A program made the translations under genes and the position numbers. From the NCBI GenBank assembly GCA_024640785.1, contig JAHEEI010000007.1, positions 1 through 35,027 on the forward strand: a stretch of DNA of 35,027 nucleotides, given 5' to 3'. Under the pieces are notes generated by a model. The model was not told the DNA's origin, ran no database searches, and saw only the letters and a program-made list of their open reading frames with translations. Origin of the DNA: Pseudomonadota bacterium. GTDB lineage: Bacteria > Desulfobacterota > WTBG01 > CAIYCZ01 > CAIRTM01. Positions within the stretch are counted from its first letter, which is position 1. Each line of letters begins with the position of its first letter. Shown here one piece after another: positions 1 through 6,741 of this stretch.

Positions 1-49
1 TGAAGAAGGATTTAAACTTGGAGCTAAATATTTAAAAGATGAAGGCTAA
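1..49 (+). CDS. C-terminal end of an unidentified protein (partial)
   Basis: An open frame starting at base 2 encodes fifteen residues (EEGFKLGAKYLKDEG) and ends in a TAA at 47-49. The composition is protein-like, but the fragment is too short to assign to a family. The rest of the gene lies left of the window. A short inverted repeat overlaps its stop codon. Confidence 0.45.
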   Translation, partial: EEGFKLGAKYLKDEG

Positions 50-67
50 CGAGGCTTCATAATTTTT
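39..67 (+). terminator. Weak hairpin with T-tract after the first gene
   Basis: ATGAAG (39-44) pairs with CTTCAT (55-60), and AATTTTT follows. The stem is only six base pairs with a ten-base loop and overlaps the end of the upstream gene, so termination is possible but not strong. Confidence 0.3.
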
Positions 68-297
68 AAAAACCTGAACTTGACCTTACAATAAACATAT
101 TCTAGTTTTAACATCATCTAAGAAAATCCTGTATTAAAAGTACCCAGTAGTCAAAAACTTTTCATTTCATATTACTAAAGCTAATATATGTTTTTTTTAA
201 CCAGTTAAAAGTAAAAGCTATTATCGCAACTTTTGACTTTTGGTGAACGCTGAATTGTTAAGTTTATTTAAATAAACCTCATTTTTAATCAGTTTTT

Positions 298-327
298 TTG
301 ACTTAAGTCAAGGAATTCGGATAAAAT
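298..327 (+). promoter_or_regulatory. Candidate promoter with palindromic operator ahead of the cytochrome gene
   Basis: TTGACT (298-303) and TAAAAT (322-327) are 18 bases apart, a reasonable sigma-70-type promoter. The -35 lies inside a perfect 14-bp palindrome, TTGACTTAAGTCAA (298-311), which looks like a dimeric regulator site. If used, the cytochrome mRNA would carry a leader of about 195 bases. The rest of 50-529 is very AT-rich and I see no gene in it. Confidence 0.45.
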
Positions 328-529
328 TCATGCTAAATTAAAAAAAAAGACATATTTTTTTAATATACTTATAATTTATACCACAATGTAGTATAATAAA
401 CAGGTTAATCTATAAAATATAAATAATACGATATTTATAGACTTTTTGAATCAATTATATTTTAATATAAAAGCTATAAAATATATGTTTTTCAATTTAT
501 TTTAATGGTACCTATTAGGAGGAGTTATT

Positions 530-3250
530 ATGAAAAAAAATATTTTAGCTGTTTTACTTTCCTTAAGCCTTCTCTTATTCTTCACCTCGGTCACTTATTC
601 CTATACACCGGGCAGTGTAGAGGTAACCGTTAAAGACTATTACAGCGGTGCACTCCTTGAAGGCGCCGAGGTAGAAATGGAACCGGGCGGATATTCTGGA
701 ACAACTGCTCCGGACGGTACCATAACCTTTACCGGCATTACTCCATACAGAAATTATACTGTTACGGTTTCACTGGAAGGTTATATTGAGGGCCTTTACG
801 GCGAGGGCAAAACCGGTTTCATATGGGTTCAAACCGGTCAAACAACCCCGGTAACCCTCCCCGTTAAGAAAAAAGCATCAATTACGGGTCAGGTAACTTC
901 CGGCGGTGCACCGATTGACGGCGCATGGGTTATTTTGGTACACGATGCGATAATGGCTGGTGAAGGTGGTGGGGATGACCTGCACGTAGCAAGGGCCAAA
1001 ACCAATGCAAGCGGCGCTTATGAGCTTGCATCGATACCCGAGGGAGATTACAGCATCCGGGCAGTTGCCGAGGCATACTACCAGGCAAGCGACAATCTCA
1101 CTATCGGAGCAGATGAGTCAATAGCCAAGAATTTCTCGCTGACCCCGGGATCATCCTCATTGACTTATTCTATATTTGCTAGCAATAATATCTATGGAAA
1201 AACCATTTTGCTTTATGCTAATGGGAAACATCCGGGCACAGACTATTTAGATCTGTATATTGATGTAATCGATACCCCTCCTGGAGAGGATTTCCAATGG
1301 GGGGAATTATTCAATGGTTTTGTTTCTACGGGTCCAGGTAACTATAACGTTGCCATGATGCTTGTTGATCTTAATGGTGTCGGCGTAGAAGAATCATTGC
1401 CCCTAGAAATGCTCAACCATGCAACAGAGGCATATCCCACAATTATCCCGGGACCCTCTGAACTCCCTCTGCTCTATAACAGCACAGTTAATGCGATTAC
1501 TGCCGGAACAAGCAATGTCACTGCAGGTTCCGATGTCTATCTCAGGGGCTGGGGAAGGGACCAAAACCTTGATTCCCCTGAAACGTTCAATCCAGCTGCA
1601 CCCATGTTTGACATCTACGGAAATAAAAACGGAGACTGGAGCCAGTCGGCCTTTTCATTTGAATGGAGCCTGAGAGACGGATACGGAGTGGATCAGACTG
1701 CGCTATTAAACTCAACAAGTTCTGAGAATGTTCATTTTACCGTTCCAGCCGGTGCGCAAAATGGTGACACCTACATTGCCACACTTACGGTAACCGGCGA
1801 CAATGGACTGGCCGGCGACCCGGCAGAAGTTTCAGTAGTTGTAGCCGAAACGATTGGCAACTCCTCCTGCGGCCTCGTCATGTGTCATTCACCCATTGTT
1901 TCAACCTATCTAAGCACGACTCATTCAGCAAATAGTGTGAACTGCGAATCATGCCACGGCCCCGCCAGCCAGCACAATGGTACTTCAGATACTATTTCCA
2001 AAACCCACTGGCCGGGCAACTGCGGCCAGTGTCACGATCAGTTTGCACAGTGGCAGAAATCGCGCCACTCTGATCCGCTTGCTTTCGGCCATGCAGAGAT
2101 AGCTGGTGCACTACTCGGAACATGCTACAAATGTCATTATACCGAGGGGTTCATCGGTGCCGTGGAATCCGCAGAGGGTTTTCATGATTTCAAATACCCA
2201 TTATTCCCTGCTCCTGATGTTCCTAAGGACACCCCCAATGTCAGCTGTGATGTCTGCCATGATCCGCATGTACAAAGCGTTTCCAATCCGGTAGGGATCC
2301 GGACCGGGTCTGAGGAAAGTCTCTGCGGCACCTGTCATGAACAAAAATGGCAAAATGCCACCTATACGGCTACGGGCGATGAGATCGGAAATGCCTACCA
2401 CTGGACTGATTATACACAGTATCAGGGAACCGGGAACCCTCACCAGATGCCCAAGGGCTGCGTTACCTGCCACATGGCAAAAGACATAACAGACACGGAC
2501 GCCTACGGTGTACGCAAAGTCGGCGCACATAGCCTGAGGATGCGCGATGTTGGTCCTGACGGCGACCCCGGCACTGCTGATGATCTTCTGAACATCGCTA
2601 TCTGTCAGACGTGTCATTCAGGACTAACGACATTTGACCGCAACAGTACCAGGACAAGGATAAAAAACAAACTTGACACACTCGGCAATCTTCTAAAAGT
2701 AAACAATCACGATTACCTGCCACCGTTTCAGCCCGGAAAATGCGCCACTTGCCACCGGGGCGGTACTCTGCCGTTTATAAACGATACTGAGACAAAAACA
2801 CTCGAAAATGCATATCTGAACTATAAGTTGATACTGCATGACAGAAGCTTTGGGGTTCACAATCCCGGATACATCGAAAGACTCTTAGATGACAGTATTT
2901 CTGCGATATTAGATTCTGACAACGACGGCATCTTTGACCTTGAGGATAACTGCCCGGACATATGCAACCCAGAACAGCTTGATGCTGATAATGATGGCGA
3001 GGGCGATCTATGTGATACTACTCCGAAATGCGGTGGTGTTAGCTGCGGTATTCCTCAGCCTGCTTGCGAGACGGAGTGTATAGTAGATACTGACGGTGAT
3101 GGAATCCCAGACCTTGAAGATAATTGCCCGTTAAACTGTAATACTGAGCAGTCAGATTATGACGGTGACGGAGCAGGCGATGTGTGCGATACAGATGGAA
3201 AAGGCTGCAGCGACGGCTGCGGTTCACCCTCCTGTGAGCAGGAGTGCTAA
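530..3250 (+). CDS. Secreted multiheme c-type cytochrome with thrombospondin type 3 repeats
   Basis: A 906-residue exported protein, probably an extracytoplasmic or cell-surface electron carrier. Residues 1-24 form a signal peptide. Two carboxypeptidase-regulatory-like beta domains follow (about 28-110 and 115-205), then a large region with no recognised domain. The heme region spans about 447-742. It has eight CXXCH motifs (C472 to C738) preceded by one CX4CH (C447), a spacing known in cytochrome c3 hemes, so eight or nine hemes are likely. Residues 795-906 are two tandem units, each with DxDxDG-type calcium motifs followed by a Cys-rich tail. The start is fixed by AGGAGG at 517-522. The gene stands alone, with its own candidate promoter and a strong terminator. 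It carries 13 N-X-S/T sequons. The electron donor and acceptor are unknown. Confidence 0.9.
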   Translation: MKKNILAVLLSLSLLLFFTSVTYSYTPGSVEVTVKDYYSGALLEGAEVEMEPGGYSGTTAPDGTITFTGITPYRNYTVTVSLEGYIEGLYGEGKTGFIWVQTGQTTPVTLPVKKKASITGQVTSGGAPIDGAWVILVHDAIMAGEGGGDDLHVARAKTNASGAYELASIPEGDYSIRAVAEAYYQASDNLTIGADESIAKNFSLTPGSSSLTYSIFASNNIYGKTILLYANGKHPGTDYLDLYIDVIDTPPGEDFQWGELFNGFVSTGPGNYNVAMMLVDLNGVGVEESLPLEMLNHATEAYPTIIPGPSELPLLYNSTVNAITAGTSNVTAGSDVYLRGWGRDQNLDSPETFNPAAPMFDIYGNKNGDWSQSAFSFEWSLRDGYGVDQTALLNSTSSENVHFTVPAGAQNGDTYIATLTVTGDNGLAGDPAEVSVVVAETIGNSSCGLVMCHSPIVSTYLSTTHSANSVNCESCHGPASQHNGTSDTISKTHWPGNCGQCHDQFAQWQKSRHSDPLAFGHAEIAGALLGTCYKCHYTEGFIGAVESAEGFHDFKYPLFPAPDVPKDTPNVSCDVCHDPHVQSVSNPVGIRTGSEESLCGTCHEQKWQNATYTATGDEIGNAYHWTDYTQYQGTGNPHQMPKGCVTCHMAKDITDTDAYGVRKVGAHSLRMRDVGPDGDPGTADDLLNIAICQTCHSGLTTFDRNSTRTRIKNKLDTLGNLLKVNNHDYLPPFQPGKCATCHRGGTLPFINDTETKTLENAYLNYKLILHDRSFGVHNPGYIERLLDDSISAILDSDNDGIFDLEDNCPDICNPEQLDADNDGEGDLCDTTPKCGGVSCGIPQPACETECIVDTDGDGIPDLEDNCPLNCNTEQSDYDGDGAGDVCDTDGKGCSDGCGSPSCEQEC

Positions 3251-3276
3251 TTTAATATTGTAAAAATTTACATAAG

Positions 3277-3306
3277 GCGGGGATATTTAAGTCCCCGCTT
3301 TTTTTA
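3277..3306 (+). terminator. Rho-independent terminator of the cytochrome gene
   Basis: GCGGGGA (3277-3283) pairs with TCCCCGC (3292-3298) around an eight-base loop and is followed by eight T residues. It lies 26 bases after the cytochrome stop codon. Confidence 0.9.
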
Positions 3307-3545
3307 TTTAACATAACCATGAGTAGATTAACAAAACCTAAAGTCAACATCGTAGCATACCTTTAATTCTTGCAAGACTTCATATTACTTCTAATAATAT
3401 ATATTTTTTAATTTATTAATTTCAAAATTGCTTCACATCAAATGAACTGATGTCAGGTGAGAACTGAACTATACTGAAAGGTTTGTCGCATAAAGCCCAA
3501 GCTTTTATAAATAAAGATAAATTTTGCATTCACTATAATTCACCC

Positions 3546-3580
3546 AATAAAACGACCGATATTCAAAAAGATTATCGGCC
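3546..3580 (-). terminator. Probable terminator of the SDR gene
   Basis: Read on the minus strand, GGCCGATA (3580-3573) pairs with TATCGGTC (3561-3554), including one G-U pair, and GTTTTATT follows. It lies about 60 bases past the SDR stop. The rest of the gap between 3307 and 3638 is AT-rich with no gene visible. Confidence 0.5.
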
Positions 3581-3638
3581 TTTCGAACATTTTTAGCACT
3601 TAGAAAAATCCATAATAAATCATATTCAATTTAACAGA

Positions 3639-4442
3639 TTATATCCCAAACTCTGACAAAAGATCCCTTTCAAGGTAATTATCATCGGCAAACCTTTGCT
3701 GGGCTTTCTCATCAGTCAGCCAGTCAATCTTAGCGCCCTGTTTGGTATTCTTGAGGATCTGCTCCACCAGATACGGCGTGACAGTCTCTACTTTATCCCC
3801 CATTATGTTAAATATAATCTTTGCCTGATCCCTATCCTCCTCAGTCATATTATTCAAATCATTTTTTATTAGATCAGTTATAACCATACCCGGTCCGATC
3901 GTGCCTACAATAACCGGTTTATTATCAAGTTCATTAACAAGCGATTCAGTCAAATATCGTACTGCTCTTTTCGTTGTACCGTAGGGCGTAAGTCCGGCAA
4001 GCACCATATCATTGCTTCCGTGTCCCTCAAAGTTGTATACCTGCCCTTCTCCCTGCTCAAGCATCCCTTTTATTGCAGCCTTGCAGCCATAGAGTAATCC
4101 GATAAGGTTTGTATTAATTACAGAACTTATCTCATTAGGCTCAAGCTCCCAAAGCATCCTTTTCCTGTTTGAGATTCCAGCATTATTAATCCAGATATCA
4201 ATTTTTCCATATTTTTGCTTGGCTTCATCCCAAAGTGATTCAACCTGGTCATAATTATTCATATCACATTTTTTACCCATTACCCTGTCAGTGCCATACT
4301 CATTTCCAAGATTTTTAACTTCCTGGTCCAGTTTATCTTTACTGCGTGCACTGATTACAACTGAACAGTCTCTTTTTAAGAATTCCTTTGCTAGACCAAG
4401 GCCGATTCCCCTTGAACTTCCAGTTATCACTACCGTTTTCAT
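3639..4442 (-). CDS. Short-chain dehydrogenase/reductase, NYC1/NOL-like
   Basis: A 267-residue classical SDR fold enzyme, presumably NAD(P)H-dependent and cytosolic. Visible motifs are the cofactor loop TGSSRGIG (7-14), NNAG (86-89), N110, and the catalytic pair Y154/K158 in YGTTK. The serine side is unusual: instead of the common SS about 13 residues before Tyr there is FEGHGSN with S143 11 residues before Tyr. That pattern recalls the chlorophyll b reductase (NYC1/NOL)-like branch. No chlorophyll genes are nearby, so the substrate is unknown. The start is supported by GAGGT at 4449-4453, six bases from the ATG. The gene is monocistronic and diverges from the lysine-rich protein gene. Confidence 0.85.
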   Translation of the reverse strand: MKTVVITGSSRGIGLGLAKEFLKRDCSVVISARSKDKLDQEVKNLGNEYGTDRVMGKKCDMNNYDQVESLWDEAKQKYGKIDIWINNAGISNRKRMLWELEPNEISSVINTNLIGLLYGCKAAIKGMLEQGEGQVYNFEGHGSNDMVLAGLTPYGTTKRAVRYLTESLVNELDNKPVIVGTIGPGMVITDLIKNDLNNMTEEDRDQAKIIFNIMGDKVETVTPYLVEQILKNTKQGAKIDWLTDEKAQQRFADDNYLERDLLSEFGI

Positions 4443-4493
4443 CCTATTACCTCATTTATTAAACGTAGTTTACAATCACAGCGGTTTCAGAAC

Positions 4494-4522
4494 AATAAAC
4501 ATTAGTCATGATTTTTTGTCAA
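4494..4522 (-). promoter_or_regulatory. Candidate promoter of the SDR gene
   Basis: On the minus strand TTGACA (4522-4517) and TTTATT (4499-4494) are 17 bases apart. The -35 is perfect and the -10 matches four of six positions. It lies about 50 bases upstream of the SDR start. Confidence 0.45.
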
Positions 4523-4604
4523 GGGTAATTAATAATTTCTTATAGTAAAAAATTAAAAAAGTTTTAAAATAAAGTCCAATTCAAAAAATGGATATTTTTT
4601 TTAT

Positions 4605-4657
4605 TTGACACATATCAAAGTTCAATTTATACTTGTTCATCACAAGTTGAACTTTGA
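4605..4657 (+). promoter_or_regulatory. Near-consensus promoter with an 11-bp inverted repeat operator
   Basis: TTGACA (4605-4610), a 17-base spacer and TATACT (4628-4633) form an almost ideal sigma-70-type promoter. The -10 is flanked by perfect 11-bp inverted arms, TCAAAGTTCAA (4615-4625) and TTGAACTTTGA (4647-4657). An inner pair, ACTTGT (4631-4636) and ACAAGT (4642-4647), is nested between them. The left arm lies upstream of the expected transcription start, so the repeat is more likely a DNA operator than an RNA hairpin. Confidence 0.75.
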
Positions 4658-4676
4658 CCAATATTAAGGATTAGAA

Positions 4677-5009
4677 ATGGCCTCAAAAAATAAAGACATC
4701 AGAACTTCACAAATAGAAAAATATCAGCACCAACTGGAAAAGAAAAAAGAAGAGTTGGAAAAAGAGGGATTTAAAGTCGAAGAAATTAACAAAGATAAAA
4801 CAATTAAACACCTGAAAGCAGAAATCAGAAGAACCAAAAACGCAATTTCTTTTATTGAGAAAAGAGAAAAAACCGTGCTGGAAGCAAAGAAGTCAAAAGG
4901 AGATAAATCCGCCAAATCTGCAAAGGATAAAAAAGATAAAAAGTCTAAGAAAGAAGAGTCCAAAGAAGAAAAAAACAAGAGAAATCAGAAACAAGAAAAA
5001 TCAGAATAA
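4677..5009 (+). CDS. Small lysine-rich coiled-coil protein of unknown function
   Basis: A 110-residue, highly charged protein. Residues 1-65 look like a long alpha-helical coiled coil (repeated QLEKKKEELEKE-like heptads). Residues about 66-110 are almost entirely K, E, S, D, N and Q, with repeated KKDKKSKK-like stretches. There is no signal peptide or membrane segment. The basic tail would suit nucleic-acid binding, but that is inference and I recognise no family. AAGGA at 4666-4670 is the ribosome binding site, six bases from the ATG. The gene has its own very strong promoter with operator and its own terminator, so it is probably an abundant, regulated, single-gene transcript. Confidence 0.75.
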   Translation: MASKNKDIRTSQIEKYQHQLEKKKEELEKEGFKVEEINKDKTIKHLKAEIRRTKNAISFIEKREKTVLEAKKSKGDKSAKSAKDKKDKKSKKEESKEEKNKRNQKQEKSE

Positions 5010-5010
5010 T

Positions 5011-5040
5011 AAAAAAACCGGTTCTTATGCCGGTTTTTTT
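5011..5040. terminator. Bidirectional terminator
   Basis: AAAAAAACCGG (5011-5021) and CCGGTTTTTTT (5030-5040) form a perfect 11-bp stem with an eight-base loop. It gives a T-tract on both strands and separates the convergent lysine-rich and otsB genes. Confidence 0.9.
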
Positions 5041-5041
5041 A

Positions 5042-5824
5042 TTACAAGCACAATTCTCTCCATTTTCCCAGGAACCAGACCAGCTCATCGGGCGGCACGA
5101 GACGGATATCAGCCAAAGTCAAACGAGGCTTATCTCTTACTAAAACTTTTAGACCGATATCGCCCATTTGCCGGAAGGCATCCTCATCCGTAAGATCATC
5201 ACCAAGATATGCGGGAACTGATCCAACCGTAGCCGTAGACATAATCTTATTAACGGCTGAGCCTTTATCAATATCCTTAATCCGTATTTCTTTACCCCCG
5301 TCGAAATCAGAAACATGAACTGAATGATTTTTAATTTTAGAAGCGATCTGATTCACCTGTGTTTTAATCTGATTTATCATATCCATACTGCAACCTCTCC
5401 AATGAACAGCAATCCCAAGAGATTTTTTCTCACAGTATTTATCAAGACCTGCAAATCTAAGCGCCTCCTCATAGCAGCGTATTGTGTCTTTATTCACATC
5501 ACTGACAGTTTCAGTAAAACGGCTTCCATCCGGCAATTGTTTTTCATATCCATGACAACCCCAGATCTCAGGCATTGGTTCAAACTTGATTAACTTTAAC
5601 AAATCATCAATTGTGCGGCCAGAAATGATAATTACTCTACAACGGTTATCCAAAAGTATTCGGTTAACAATCCCGGCTGCTTTTGAATAAGGATATGCTT
5701 TGTTTCTATCCGGATTAAACGGAGCAAGTGTTCCATCATAATCAAGCATTAAGATCCGATCATCAGCCTTTGTTAGTAAAGAAAAGAATTGCTTAAGATC
5801 TTTTTTTTTATTAAGAATTTCCAT
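5042..5824 (-). CDS. otsB: Trehalose-6-phosphate phosphatase (HAD superfamily, OtsB-like)
   Basis: A 260-residue cytosolic HAD phosphatase expected to dephosphorylate trehalose 6-phosphate to trehalose. Motif I is DYDGT (28-32), with Asp28 as nucleophile and Asp30 as acid/base. Motif II lies in VIIISGRT. The C-terminal YLGDDLTDEDAF carries the Mg-binding aspartates. The length is typical of single-domain bacterial OtsB. No trehalose-6-phosphate synthase (OtsA) is in the window, so another sugar phosphate substrate is possible. It follows the histidine phosphatase gene by 33 bases on the same strand, which suggests one transcript. No clear Shine-Dalgarno precedes the ATG. Confidence 0.85.
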   Translation of the reverse strand: MEILNKKKDLKQFFSLLTKADDRILMLDYDGTLAPFNPDRNKAYPYSKAAGIVNRILLDNRCRVIIISGRTIDDLLKLIKFEPMPEIWGCHGYEKQLPDGSRFTETVSDVNKDTIRCYEEALRFAGLDKYCEKKSLGIAVHWRGCSMDMINQIKTQVNQIASKIKNHSVHVSDFDGGKEIRIKDIDKGSAVNKIMSTATVGSVPAYLGDDLTDEDAFRQMGDIGLKVLVRDKPRLTLADIRLVPPDELVWFLGKWRELCL

Positions 5825-5857
5825 ATAAAATAATTAGCGCCCAAGGTTAATAATTAA

Positions 5858-6511
5858 CTAAAGCGATATGGTTTCATTAATCAACCTGACCACAGGACCG
5901 GACTTATGATAGTCAATAATATTAAGGCAGGCATAATTCTGTTCAAGTCTTGAAATATTATTAATATCTAAGCCTAATGCATCAGCAATTATTATCCGGT
6001 TTACCCCTCCATGAGAAACAACAAGTATCCGCTTACCTATATTTTTCTTTACAATGTCCATTATTTTAGGTATCACACGCTTTTTTACATCAGAAAAACT
6101 TTCACCATTACTAACCCTAAAATCCTTAATATCCTCTGATCTTTTAAGTAAATCCGCCGGATATTTATCTTCGATTTCCTCCAGCGTAAGTCCCTCCCAA
6201 ACACCCAGATCTATTTCCTTAAGCTCAGATATGGGTTCATTTATAAGTTCTAGTTTGTTTCCAATAATTTTTGCAGATTCAATAGTCCGCTTAAGATTGC
6301 TTGAAAAAATCATGTCAATCTGTTCAGAAGACAACCTGTTGGAAAGATTTCTAATCTGTTTTTTACCGGTTTCATTAAGTTCGACATCACTGTGACCGAC
6401 ATAACGCCATTCCTTTGAGGTAACAAGTTCCCCATGTCTGACAAGATACAGCCGTGTTGGCAGATCTGAATTTTTTTCATGTTCTTTTAAAAAAACTTTT
6501 TTTACTTCCAA
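5858..6511 (-). CDS. Histidine phosphatase family protein (phosphoglycerate mutase-like)
   Basis: A 217-residue member of the histidine phosphatase superfamily. It has the phospho-accepting RHG (25-27), an SSNLKRTIESA segment, EIDLGVWEG and a second histidine in SHGG. Relatives include alpha-ribazole phosphatase (CobC), GpmB-like enzymes and glucosyl-3-phosphoglycerate phosphatase, and the sequence alone does not decide among them. Pairing with otsB makes a sugar-phosphate or compatible-solute role plausible. The start is a TTG (6511-6509) supported by a GGAG eight bases upstream, and there is no in-frame ATG before the RHG motif. The 218-base gap to 6729 holds the terminator of the upstream gene and nothing else clear. 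Confidence 0.85.
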   Translation of the reverse strand: MEVKKVFLKEHEKNSDLPTRLYLVRHGELVTSKEWRYVGHSDVELNETGKKQIRNLSNRLSSEQIDMIFSSNLKRTIESAKIIGNKLELINEPISELKEIDLGVWEGLTLEEIEDKYPADLLKRSEDIKDFRVSNGESFSDVKKRVIPKIMDIVKKNIGKRILVVSHGGVNRIIIADALGLDINNISRLEQNYACLNIIDYHKSGPVVRLINETISL

Positions 6512-6697
6512 AATTAAATCTCCATTACTGATAAAACTGATATTATATCTTATTATTGCTTATCGACTATAAATACTATCTGGACGTAGATACTATTACA
6601 GATTTAAAATCACCTGAATTTGATTAAATAATTACAATATCGTTTTATGGGTGAGTAAGGGAGATGTAATCGCGAATAGTTATTCAATCTTCTGCAA

Positions 6698-6741
6698 AAT
6701 AAAAAACGGAATAGTTATGATATTTAGTTTTAAATTTCCGT
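6698..6741 (-). terminator. Possible terminator after the ntrX-lpxC fusion gene
   Basis: On the minus strand ACGGAA (6741-6736, inside the last codons) pairs with TTCCGT (6711-6706) and runs into TTTTTATTTT. The 24-base loop contains a second small hairpin (ATTTA/TAAAT). It is a moderate candidate. Confidence 0.4.

Noticed and set aside
2201-2617. 138-residue open frame on the minus strand
   Set aside because: It lies entirely antisense to the cytochrome heme region, whose CXXCH spacing proves the plus-strand frame.
4855-5193. 112-residue open frame overlapping the lysine-rich gene
   Set aside because: It runs through the lysine-rich gene, its terminator hairpin and into antisense otsB, so it is a shadow frame.
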